A stretch of DNA of 5,032 nucleotides from Lentimicrobium sp. (GTDB lineage Bacteria > Bacteroidota > Bacteroidia > Bacteroidales > Lentimicrobiaceae): contig JAAXUD010000260.1 in the NCBI GenBank assembly GCA_013336205.1, positions 1 through 5,032 on the forward strand, read 5' to 3'. Made by a program: the position numbers and the translations under genes. Positions 1 through 5,032 of this stretch are shown one piece after another. The notes beneath the pieces are model-generated. The model was not told the origin of the DNA, searched no databases, and saw only the letters and a list, made by a program, of their open reading frames with translations. Each line of letters opens with the position of its first letter. The first letter of the stretch is position 1.

Positions 1-92
1 ACACCATTTTTCCCAACAAGATGCTGTTGTCCCACATATTCGTCAAAGTTATCCGGACGAAGTTGTTCAGCTAAAGGGGGGAGATTAATCAT
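1..92 (-). CDS. rarA: RarA/MgsA-like replication-associated recombination ATPase, N-terminal fragment
   Basis: Only the first 30 codons lie in the window; the gene runs off the left edge. Reading leftward from an ATG at 92-90 gives MINLPPLAEQLRPDNFDEYV followed by GQQHLVGKNG. The pattern P-L-A-E-x-x-R-P-x(6)-V-G-Q-x-H-L-V-G is the typical start of RarA (MgsA), an AAA+ clamp-loader-like ATPase that acts at stalled replication forks. RuvB shares the RP...D.F.GQ part but lacks the PLAE lead and the HLVG that follows. The Walker motifs lie outside the window, so the family call rests on this N-terminus alone. The start fits well because the conserved block begins at residue 6. An upstream -7 element at 127-120 supports it. 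Confidence 0.82.
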   Translation of the reverse strand, partial: MINLPPLAEQLRPDNFDEYVGQQHLVGKNG

Positions 93-119
93 TTTTGTAT
101 TCTTTCGGTATTGACCAGG

Positions 120-127
120 CAAATATA
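120..127 (-). promoter_or_regulatory. Bacteroidota-type -7 promoter element for rarA
   Basis: On the minus strand 127-120 reads TATATTTG, a perfect match to the TAnnTTTG -7 consensus. It ends 27 bases before the rarA ATG, giving a predicted leader of about 20 nt. No convincing TTTG-type -33 element lies at the usual distance upstream, so only the -7 half is supported. Confidence 0.5.
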
Positions 128-177
128 AGCCTTATTTTGGCCTCAGGTTCGTATCCCGGAGAATTCAGTTTTGAGTG

Positions 178-195
178 CTAATTTGGCTAATTTGG
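178..195. repeat. 9-bp perfect tandem repeat (CTAATTTGG x2)
   Basis: CTAATTTGG occurs twice back to back, at 178-186 and 187-195. Each copy contains TAATTTG, one T short of the TAnnTTTG -7 consensus. It may be a binding site, a decayed promoter or chance in AT-rich DNA. Confidence 0.6.
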
Positions 196-233
196 GTAAA
201 TTGACTGAAATTGTGATGAAATTACGAGTGTAC

Positions 234-254
234 TTTAAGGTCATTTTAAGGTCA
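234..254. repeat. 11-bp-period direct repeat (TTTAAGGTCA x2), possible regulator site
   Basis: TTTAAGGTCA occurs at 234-243 and again at 245-254, exactly 11 bases apart, about one helical turn. The core AGGTCA-(T/A) is separated by 4 AT bases. This spacing resembles direct-repeat boxes bound by OmpR/PhoB-family response regulators. The repeat itself is plain in the sequence; its function is inferred. It lies about 90 bases upstream of the lipoprotein -33 region. Confidence 0.5.
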
Positions 255-346
255 ATTGTAAAAATAATTACATAATAACTAGGTAAATAACTGTATATCA
301 ATATATTAAAACTATTAAAAAAAGATTAAAAAAAAATCAAAAACAC

Positions 347-378
347 TTGCTTTTTAATATTGCTTTTATTTATCTTTG
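347..378 (+). promoter_or_regulatory. Promoter of the small lipoprotein gene (-33 TTG, -7 TATCTTTG)
   Basis: TATCTTTG at 371-378 matches the Bacteroidota -7 consensus TAnnTTTG perfectly. A TTG at 347-349 lies 21 bases upstream, within the usual -33 to -7 spacing. An A-rich run sits directly before it. Transcription would start near 384-386, giving a leader of about 20 nt before the ATG at 405. Confidence 0.75.
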
Positions 379-404
379 CAATGTTTTAAAACTAACACAT
401 AAAC

Positions 405-635
405 ATGAAAACATTATCACAGATTTTAGTTATCGCCGGACTTGCAACTTTAGTTGCTTGCGGACCAAGTGCAGAACAAAAAGCAGAACAGGCTCGTCTT
501 GATTCAATCAGGGTAGCTGACTCTATCGCTGTTGTTGAAGCTGAAGCTATGAGGGTTCAGGATTCAATCAATGCAGTTGCTGCTGAACAGCAGAGAATTG
601 CTGACTCAATTGCTGCTCTTCCAGTTAAGAAATAA
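405..635 (+). CDS. Small heptad-repeat lipoprotein with Lpp-like layout
   Basis: This is a 76-residue protein. Residues 1-18 are a lipoprotein signal peptide (Lys2, hydrophobic core 7-18) ending in the lipobox LVAC with Cys19. The mature chain is 58 residues and predicted almost wholly helical. Hydrophobic or small residues fall in unbroken a/d heptad positions: V37, I41, V44, A48, V51, I55, V58, Q62, I65, I69 and L72. The motif R-[VI]-x-D-S-I starts at 36, 50 and 64, exactly 14 residues apart, so the DNA falls into three 42-bp units from 510. A further LDSI is at 32-35. The protein ends in Lys-Lys. No acidic residues follow Cys19, so there is no sign of the Bacteroidota surface-export signal, and a periplasm-facing anchor is more likely. 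The gene stands alone between its own promoter and terminator. I do not recognise a named family; similarity to Braun's lipoprotein is structural inference. The start is the only ATG that gives a signal peptide, preceded by an A-rich stretch instead of a Shine-Dalgarno site. Confidence 0.88.
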   Translation: MKTLSQILVIAGLATLVACGPSAEQKAEQARLDSIRVADSIAVVEAEAMRVQDSINAVAAEQQRIADSIAALPVKK

Positions 636-660
636 TCCGGAAGATAATTCGATTTATTCT

Positions 661-695
661 CAAAAGAGGAGGTTTTACCTCCTCTTTTGTTTTTT
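661..695 (+). terminator. Rho-independent terminator of the lipoprotein gene
   Basis: CAAAAGAGGAGG (661-672) pairs perfectly with CCTCCTCTTTTG (678-689) around a 5-base loop TTTTA, giving a 12-bp stem. Six Ts (690-695) follow at once. It begins 25 bases after the lipoprotein stop and should separate that gene from the helicase gene. Confidence 0.93.
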
Positions 696-733
696 AGGTA
701 ATCAATCAAAGGCATTTGCAGGCTTTTATTGCC

Positions 734-741
734 TACTTTTG
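734..741 (+). promoter_or_regulatory. -7 promoter element of the helicase gene
   Basis: TACTTTTG matches TAnnTTTG perfectly and lies between the preceding terminator and the helicase ATG at 790, giving a leader of about 40 nt. The nearest upstream TTTG (715-718) is only 15 bases away, shorter than the usual 19-21, so the -33 part is weak. A short inverted repeat AGGC/GCCT (720-723 and 731-734) abuts the -7 box and could be an operator, but it is too short to claim. Confidence 0.55.
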
Positions 742-789
742 ATAAATAATATTTACAGCTTAAATCCAAACGCTGAAACCATACTTAAT

Positions 790-2025
790 ATGACTCAACA
801 ATTAAATGCGATTGATAATACTGGCTTTAAGCAGTTTGGTTTCTCTGAAGGCGTAATGCAAGGGCTTGAAGCAATTGGGTTTGAGAATCCGACACCAATT
901 CAAACTCAGATTATCCCGCATGTAATGGCTGGAAATGATGTTGTTGGCTGCGCCCAGACCGGAACCGGAAAAACTGCAGCTTATCTGTTGCCCATTCTTC
1001 ATCGCATCATTGAAAAACCGGTTGAAGGCATAAATACAATTATTATTGCACCTACCCGTGAACTGGCCGTTCAGATTGCGCAGCAACTTGAAGGGTTCAG
1101 CTATTTTCTTGGCATCAGCTCTCTTGCTGTATACGGCGGCACTGATGGGATTGAATGGGAACAACAGCGAAAAGCACTCACACAGGGTGTTGATGTAGTG
1201 GTTGCTACTCCCGGAAAGTTGATTTCTTTTCTGAATATGGATATTGTTCCTGTACAAAACCTGCAACACCTGGTGCTTGATGAAGCTGACAGAATGTTGG
1301 ATATGGGCTTTGTAGATGATATAATGCGGATTATCAGTTATTTGCCTGAAACACGCAGAACACTGCTTTTTTCAGCGACTATGCCTGTACGAATCAGGGA
1401 ACTGACAAAACGTATTCTTAAAAATCCGGTTGAAGTTAACATCGCTATGTCAAAACCTGCAGAAGGGATTTTGCAAATAGCCTATCTTGCCTACGATAAA
1501 CAAAAGACAAAGCTTCTGGCAGGATTAATCAAAGGTCGCGATCTTCCGAGTGTTTTAATTTTTGCATCAACTAAAATTAAAGTAAAAGCGATAGCAAAAG
1601 AACTAAAAGCAGAAGGATTTGAAGTTGCAGACATTCACTCTGACCTTGAGCAATCGGAAAGAGAAAATGTTTTGCTCCGTTTTCGCAATCGTCAGCTCCA
1701 GATGTTGGTAGCTACAGATGTTTTATCACGCGGTATCGATATCGAAAATATCAGCCTGGTAGTAAACTACGATGTGCCGCGCGATGCAGAGGATTATGTT
1801 CACCGGGTTGGAAGAACTGCCAGGGCTGAACAAACAGGGATTGCCATCACTTTTATTAATCAGGAAGAACAGCAACAGTTCTCCAGAATTGAAAGACTGA
1901 TTGGTTACGAAATCCGCAAACAAATGCCACCAGAAGTTTTAGGAGATGGGCCTGAGTATGATCCTGCAGTTAACAAACCAAAACAAAGGGGACGACCAGG
2001 GCAAAAAAAAGGACGTAGAAAATAA
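790..2025 (+). CDS. DEAD-box ATP-dependent RNA helicase, RhlE-like
   Basis: This 411-residue protein unwinds or remodels RNA duplexes using ATP, probably in ribosome assembly or mRNA turnover in the cytoplasm. All the helicase motifs are visible: Q motif GFENPTPIQ (30-38), motif I AQTGTGKT (55-62), Ia APTREL (87-92), GG (116-117), Ib ATPGK (139-143), II DEAD (164-167), III SAT (195-197), IV LIFAS (256-260), V ATDVLSRGIDI (308-318) and VI HRVGRTARA (338-346). DEADRMLDMGF is typical of the RhlE group. The C-terminal tail from about 396 is short and strongly basic (ending KKGRRK), as expected for an RNA-binding tail. The frame is open back to an ATG at 571, but that start would read through the lipoprotein gene and the terminator. 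The ATG at 790 puts the Q motif at the usual place and follows a -7 element. The dehydrogenase-like gene follows after 12 bases. The family call is firm; the specific RNA target is unknown. Confidence 0.95.
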   Translation: MTQQLNAIDNTGFKQFGFSEGVMQGLEAIGFENPTPIQTQIIPHVMAGNDVVGCAQTGTGKTAAYLLPILHRIIEKPVEGINTIIIAPTRELAVQIAQQLEGFSYFLGISSLAVYGGTDGIEWEQQRKALTQGVDVVVATPGKLISFLNMDIVPVQNLQHLVLDEADRMLDMGFVDDIMRIISYLPETRRTLLFSATMPVRIRELTKRILKNPVEVNIAMSKPAEGILQIAYLAYDKQKTKLLAGLIKGRDLPSVLIFASTKIKVKAIAKELKAEGFEVADIHSDLEQSERENVLLRFRNRQLQMLVATDVLSRGIDIENISLVVNYDVPRDAEDYVHRVGRTARAEQTGIAITFINQEEQQQFSRIERLIGYEIRKQMPPEVLGDGPEYDPAVNKPKQRGRPGQKKGRRK

Positions 2026-2037
2026 TTTGGTTTCATT

Positions 2038-2814
2038 GTGGAGCTTAATCTGAATAACAGGCTAATAATTGTAACAGGTGCTTCTTCGGGTTTTGGAGAA
2101 GCCGTCGCACGTCAGTTGATAGCTGAGGGCGCAACTGTCCTTGCCATTGCCAGGAGAACAGCGTTGCTTGATAAAATGGCCGCTGAACTTGGTGATAAAT
2201 GCGAAATACTAACTGCAGATGTTTCCAATACTCAATTTCCCGAAATTCTTCTGGAGAAACTTCAGGGTCGCATCCCTGACGGTATATTTGTGAATGGGGG
2301 AGGTCCCCCCGCTGCAGGTTTTAGCGAAACTACCCGGGATATGTGGATAAATGCATTCCATAATATTTTCCTATGGAAAGTTGACTTAGTGAAAAAACTT
2401 CTCCCTTTGTTTAAAATGAGGAATTATGGAAGAATTGTTTTTCTGGAAAGTATTTCAGTTAAACAGCCGGTTGAAAACCTTATTTTAAGTAATAGTATCC
2501 GTTCAGCAATGGCAGGCATGGCCAAAACACTGGCTGGTGAAATTGCTTCCTTTGGGATAACTGTAAATGTATTGGCCCCCGGGTATCATGATACAGCTGC
2601 CATGCAACGACTTTATTCCGGAAAGGCTGAGAAAACCGGACAATCGGTTGAAGAGGTGAAAAGGATCTTTATAAATGAGACGGGCACCGGTAAACTGGGA
2701 AATCCGGCAGAACTGGCGAATCTTGCAGTCTGGCTTTTGTCTCCAAATTCCTCTTTTGTTACGGGGCAGGTTATTACAATTGCCGGAAATCAGGTAAAAG
2801 GCATTTTAGGCTAG
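2038..2814 (+). CDS. Divergent short-chain dehydrogenase/reductase (FabG-like) lacking the catalytic Tyr-Lys
   Basis: This 258-residue protein has the single-domain SDR Rossmann fold. TGASSGFG (13-20) is the TGxxxGxG dinucleotide-binding loop, AD61V is the adenine-contacting acidic position, and the segment ending VTGQVITIAGN (241-251) matches the usual C-terminal VTGQ...DGG region. The usual NNAG motif is replaced by NGGGP (86-90). A serine is present near the active-site position (S138 or S140 in LESIS). Where a classical SDR has YxxxK, this protein has S151-N-S-I-R155, so Tyr appears replaced by Ser and Lys by Arg. I recall a conserved-domain subgroup of FabG-like SDRs described as lacking a full catalytic tetrad, and the block LSN-x-x-R-x-A fits it. 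Substrate and activity are unknown. The GTG start 12 bases after the helicase stop leaves 9 residues before the first beta-strand glycine motif, the normal length. No Shine-Dalgarno site is seen, so translation may depend on the upstream gene. Confidence 0.88.
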   Translation: MELNLNNRLIIVTGASSGFGEAVARQLIAEGATVLAIARRTALLDKMAAELGDKCEILTADVSNTQFPEILLEKLQGRIPDGIFVNGGGPPAAGFSETTRDMWINAFHNIFLWKVDLVKKLLPLFKMRNYGRIVFLESISVKQPVENLILSNSIRSAMAGMAKTLAGEIASFGITVNVLAPGYHDTAAMQRLYSGKAEKTGQSVEEVKRIFINETGTGKLGNPAELANLAVWLLSPNSSFVTGQVITIAGNQVKGILG

Positions 2815-2833
2815 AAGAATTCAATTATTCTTC
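2814..2833. terminator. Possible bidirectional hairpin at the convergent gene junction
   Basis: GAAGAAT (2814-2820) and ATTCTTC (2827-2833) form a 7-bp stem with a 6-base loop, spanning the stop codons of both converging genes, which lie only 10 bases apart. The stem is AT-rich and neither side has a good T-tract, so it is a weak candidate. No better terminator is visible at this junction. Confidence 0.3.
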
Positions 2834-3313
2834 ATTTGGAATTGCTCTTTTTACTGAGATTCTATTAAAGACAGGTAGCGAAACTTTAAAAAGTACGATG
2901 CCCAGCGGAATAGAAATTAGTAACCAGAGAATGAATGCCACACCAATGGTAATCCCAACCTCCGATAATACATTCAAAGTGTCCAGTTTCAATCTTTCAA
3001 TCAATGCTGACCCAGACCCTGCAATGATATCAATTCCGGTTATATAAGCGCTTGCTTTTAAAAAAGGGTATATCAGTATCAGTTGAAGCGGTGCAACCAT
3101 ATAATTGATCAATTGAATAGCACCGAAATTCAGCTTTAAAGCTACAGCGGCAATCGTGCATGTCAGGGTACTTCCGGGCAATGGCATTATTCCAAAGCAG
3201 ATTCCAATCGAAAAAGACTGTGCCAGTTTATTTGGGCTCAGGCCGGTTTTCAGAAACTGCGTAAATGGCACTATTAACCATGTTTGAACAATCCTTCTGA
3301 ATGTTTCTTTCAT
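2825..3313 (-). CDS. DUF2062 family membrane protein
   Basis: This 162-residue inner-membrane protein has no assigned biochemical role. The DUF2062 signature is clear at residues 24-51: GLSPNKLA, then SFSIGICFGIMPLPGSTLT, matching the family pattern of a Ser-Pro-x-x-[IL]-A-x-[SG] lead into a glycine-rich first helix with P-x-x-G. Three hydrophobic stretches are visible, at about 33-58, 64-92 and 118-146, with N70 and P75 in the second as is common in the family. The N-terminus is basic (MKETFRR) and the C-terminus is charged and short. The ATG overlaps the TGA of the upstream rhodanese gene as ATGA, which suggests translational coupling and a shared transcript. In some other bacteria DUF2062 is fused or adjacent to lipid or glycosyl-transfer genes; nothing of the kind is seen here. 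Confidence 0.85.
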   Translation of the reverse strand: MKETFRRIVQTWLIVPFTQFLKTGLSPNKLAQSFSIGICFGIMPLPGSTLTCTIAAVALKLNFGAIQLINYMVAPLQLILIYPFLKASAYITGIDIIAGSGSALIERLKLDTLNVLSEVGITIGVAFILWLLISIPLGIVLFKVSLPVFNRISVKRAIPNEE

Positions 3314-3627
3314 ACCGGCATCGATGGGTCAATATCTCTGGCATACTGATATATGCCTCCTTCAAGTATAAAAAGGTTCTTAATCTTAAGTTTATCCTTT
3401 AGATAAATATAAACCTGTTCGCTTTTCATACCATAAATACAGTAAATCACCACTTTCTGGTCTTTGTTAATTTCGTTTAACCTTCCTGGTAGTTCTAACT
3501 GTGGTATAGAAAGCGCATTTTCAATATGACAGGATTCATATTTCTCAGCTTCCCGGGTGTCAATAATCTGAAATTGCTCTTTTGAATCAAGCATTTTTTT
3601 AAGCTCTTCCGGGGTGATAAATTTCAT
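3310..3627 (-). CDS. Single-domain rhodanese (sulfurtransferase-like) protein
   Basis: This 105-residue cytoplasmic protein covers one rhodanese domain, with no signal peptide. Landmarks in order are ITPEEL (4-9), IIDTRE (21-26), HIENALSIP (34-42), the active-site loop C63-I-Y-G-M-K-S69 after VVIYC, and LEGGIYQYA (88-96). The catalytic Cys63 that would carry the persulfide is present, and the loop follows C-x-x-G-x-[RK]-S with Lys in place of the more usual Arg. It could move sulfur from thiosulfate or a protein persulfide to an acceptor such as thioredoxin or cyanide; the actual donor and acceptor cannot be read from sequence. It lies 27 bases after the NAD(P)-binding gene and overlaps the DUF2062 gene by 4 bases. 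The ATG is the only start ahead of the conserved ITPEEL. Confidence 0.92.
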   Translation of the reverse strand: MKFITPEELKKMLDSKEQFQIIDTREAEKYESCHIENALSIPQLELPGRLNEINKDQKVVIYCIYGMKSEQVYIYLKDKLKIKNLFILEGGIYQYARDIDPSMPV

Positions 3628-3654
3628 ATTCTCAATGTTTTATAAAATTCAGAA

Positions 3655-4329
3655 CTAGTCAATATTTCCAAGAACCTGAATTTTATCTGATTCTAAAATA
3701 ATATTCCCATTGTTACTATTGGCCGCCTTTATCATTGCTCTTGCAACTGTTTCTGCATGAATTGGCTTGTACTTTTTAAGTTTGCCAATAAACAGGAATC
3801 CCAATGCCTTCATAACTACCTTACCTGTTTCTTCCATCATTCTTCTTTCAGAGCGGAGGCCTAATAACATGGATGGTCGAAGAATATTCAGGTTCTTAAA
3901 ACCGATGGATTTTAAATTTTCTTCCATCAGTCCTTTTGTATTCAGGTAAAAGTTACTGGTATTGGCTTTGGCACCTATAGAAGAAATTACCGTAAATACG
4001 GGTATCTGGTTTTTAAAAGCTGCCTTTGCAATATTTATAACCAGGTCATGGTCAATCTTAAAGAAAACATCTTTGCTTCCGGCTTTTTTTATGGTGGATC
4101 CAATACAACAGAATACCTGATTGCCAGTTATTTCTGACTCTATTTCACTGATTTTGTCAGGATCGAAAACTACCTGCCTGATCTTTCCATGATAAGCCGG
4201 CATTTCTTTTCTGACAAATAAAATGAGTTTCTCATAACGACTATCCTTTAACAGCAATTCCTTGAGGAAGCGGCCTGTTAATCCGCTACCGCCAAAGATT
4301 ACTGCTGTTAGATTTCCTTCTTTTCCCAT
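3655..4329 (-). CDS. NAD(P)-binding atypical SDR, TIP30/HTATIP2 (CC3)-like
   Basis: This 224-residue protein has a Rossmann fold. The nucleotide loop is VIFGGSGLTG (10-19), with G13, G16 and G19. The segment FCCIGSTIKKAGSKDVFFKI (73-92) matches the family pattern C-x-G-[ST]-T-x-x-K-A-G-[ST]. A serine pair precedes the active site (SSIGA, 116-120), and the YxxxK motif is intact at Y128-L-N-T-K132. RPSMLLG (151-157) is the usual substrate-side motif of this group. The enzyme is probably an oxidoreductase or a redox-sensing NAD(P)H binder; the substrate is unknown. In contrast to the SDR-like protein at 2038-2814, its catalytic residues are present. It starts 36 bases after the MFS gene with an A-rich AAAGAA ahead of the ATG. 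No TAnnTTTG element was seen in either flanking gap, so it is most likely transcribed with the exporter gene. Confidence 0.87.
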   Translation of the reverse strand: MGKEGNLTAVIFGGSGLTGRFLKELLLKDSRYEKLILFVRKEMPAYHGKIRQVVFDPDKISEIESEITGNQVFCCIGSTIKKAGSKDVFFKIDHDLVINIAKAAFKNQIPVFTVISSIGAKANTSNFYLNTKGLMEENLKSIGFKNLNILRPSMLLGLRSERRMMEETGKVVMKALGFLFIGKLKKYKPIHAETVARAMIKAANSNNGNIILESDKIQVLGNID

Positions 4330-4365
4330 TTCTTTTGATTATTAACTATACTTTATGGTTTTGTT

Positions 4366-5032
4366 CTAAACTGAAGTTTGCTCTCTTGTTTTTCCCCGCT
4401 TAAGCGAAAACCAGGTGCCGGCAATACATAGTAAAGCGAAGACTGTAAAGGTAAGTTTTATTCCTGAAAGCAGTTCATTGGCATCGGCTATATGGTGGCC
4501 ATTCTTGCCGATAACCAAAGCCAACACTAGCATTGTGATGCCCATACTCATAGTTTGACCAGTGAGCCTCATTGTACCCAGGGTAGCTGAGGCAATTCCA
4601 AAATCAGCGGGCTTAACAGAACTCATAACAGCATTGGTGTTCGGTGATGAAAATAACGCAAATCCCAATCCCAGCAACATCAGTATGGATATGATAAAAA
4701 GTAAACTGGTATCTGCTTTTAAAAACGATAAAGCCGTTAGCCCGATTACAGTAAGGATCATTCCGGCAGAAGCAACAATTCCCGGCTCAATTTTGTCACT
4801 GAGTTTTCCAGCCACGGGCGACAAAATAGTCATCATTACCGGCTGGGCTATTAGTATTAATCCGGCTTCAGCCGGAGTGTATTTACTAACCTGTTGCAGA
4901 AACAGACTTAAAAGAAAAACAAGCGCATAGGTTGCACTATAATTAATAAATGCGGCCAGATTCGAAAATACAAAAACCATATTTTTTCTAAAAAATCTGA
5001 TATTTAATAATGGATCTGATGCTTTGTTTTCA
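4366..5032 (-). CDS. DHA2-type (14-helix) MFS exporter, C-terminal part, cut by right edge
   Basis: The last 221 residues of a major facilitator transporter are visible. The frame stays open through the right edge; the Met at 4980 is internal, because the 17 residues before it (ENKASDPLLNIRFFRKN) match the P-L-L-x-[IL]-x-x-[FL]-F-[RK]-x-N linker before a late helix in DHA2 drug exporters. About six membrane segments follow, probably helices 9-14: roughly 18-45, 56-76, 87-105, 109-132, 150-176 and 190-210 of the fragment. GKLSDKIEP (75-83) is the cytoplasmic motif-A-like loop, and LFSSPNTNA (126-134) with the later GIASA and MRLTGQTMSM is characteristic of DHA2 members. It should use the proton gradient to export small molecules across the inner membrane; the substrate is not predictable. 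The C-terminal tail is short and basic. It is the first visible gene of the four-gene minus-strand cluster. Confidence 0.92.
   Translation of the reverse strand, partial: ENKASDPLLNIRFFRKNMVFVFSNLAAFINYSATYALVFLLSLFLQQVSKYTPAEAGLILIAQPVMMTILSPVAGKLSDKIEPGIVASAGMILTVIGLTALSFLKADTSLLFIISILMLLGLGFALFSSPNTNAVMSSVKPADFGIASATLGTMRLTGQTMSMGITMLVLALVIGKNGHHIADANELLSGIKLTFTVFALLCIAGTWFSLKRGKTREQTSV

Larger units (their letters stand above)
93..404. other. Divergent intergenic region between rarA and the lipoprotein gene
   Basis: This 312-base stretch has no credible coding sequence on either strand. It holds the rarA -7 element at its left end and the lipoprotein promoter at its right end. Between them are two short perfect tandem repeats (178-195 and 234-254) and an A-rich tract at about 307-343 just upstream of the lipoprotein promoter. 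That tract could act as an UP-like or bent-DNA element. I see no stable hairpin, tRNA or recognisable small RNA in it. Confidence 0.6.

Noticed and set aside
200..230. CRP-like site around TTGTGATGAAATTAC
   Set aside because: Only a half-site resembles the TGTGA motif and there is no matching inverted half.
557..769. Minus-strand open frame across the lipoprotein 3' end and terminator
   Set aside because: It is antisense to a real gene and a terminator hairpin, has no recognisable domain, and looks like a shadow frame.
571..789. N-terminal extension of the helicase frame back to an ATG at 571
   Set aside because: It would overlap the lipoprotein gene in another frame and read through a strong terminator. 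The extra 73 residues match no helicase domain, and the -7 element at 734-741 lies downstream of that start.
802..1923. Minus-strand open frames inside the helicase gene
   Set aside because: They are antisense to a fully motif-supported helicase, low in plausible protein character, and without promoter or start signals.
4368..4379. AAACT-GA-AGTTT inverted repeat at the end of the MFS gene as a terminator
   Set aside because: The 2-base loop is too tight, the stem is only 5 bp and no T-tract follows.
3767..4930. Plus-strand open frames opposite the TIP30-like and MFS genes
   Set aside because: Both mirror well-supported minus-strand genes and show no domain; they are frame shadows.
4366..4980. 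MFS gene as a complete 204-residue protein starting at 4980
   Set aside because: The frame is open through the right edge and the 17 residues before that Met match the family linker, so the Met is internal and the gene is cut by the window.

Overview
The window looks like chromosomal DNA from a member of the Bacteroidota. It is AT-rich. Perfect TAnnTTTG -7 elements of the type read by the Bacteroidota primary sigma factor occur in front of three genes. Starts are preceded by A-rich stretches rather than clear Shine-Dalgarno sites, and several proteins carry variants I associate with this phylum (for example HSDLEQSERE and HRVGRTARAE in the helicase). No rRNA, tRNA, CRISPR array, insertion sequence or phage gene is visible. 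Most genes look like ordinary core or accessory chromosomal genes, and I see no obvious defence or mobile system.

Left part (1-700). The 5' end of a rarA-like AAA+ ATPase gene runs leftward off the edge. A 312-base intergenic region (93-404) separates it from a divergent gene for a small lipoprotein (405-635). That region holds a promoter on each strand, two short tandem repeats and an A-rich tract. The lipoprotein gene has a good promoter and a perfect 12-bp hairpin terminator with a T-tract, so it is probably a strong single-gene transcript. Its product has the layout of Braun's lipoprotein: a lipobox, a 58-residue mature chain, an unbroken heptad pattern and a C-terminal lysine.

Middle part (700-2814). 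A RhlE-type DEAD-box RNA helicase (790-2025) with its own -7 element is followed after 12 bases by a GTG-started short-chain dehydrogenase-like gene (2038-2814). The two are probably co-transcribed. The dehydrogenase-like protein keeps the nucleotide-binding fold but lacks the catalytic Tyr and Lys.

Right part (2825-5032, minus strand). Four genes are packed head to tail and converge on the dehydrogenase gene. In transcription order they are the C-terminal half of a 14-helix DHA2-type MFS exporter (cut by the right edge), a TIP30/HTATIP2-like NAD(P)-binding protein, a single-domain rhodanese and a DUF2062 membrane protein. Gaps are 36, 27 and -4 bases, and no internal promoter was seen, so this is probably one operon. 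A role in export or stress handling is plausible but is not shown by the sequence.
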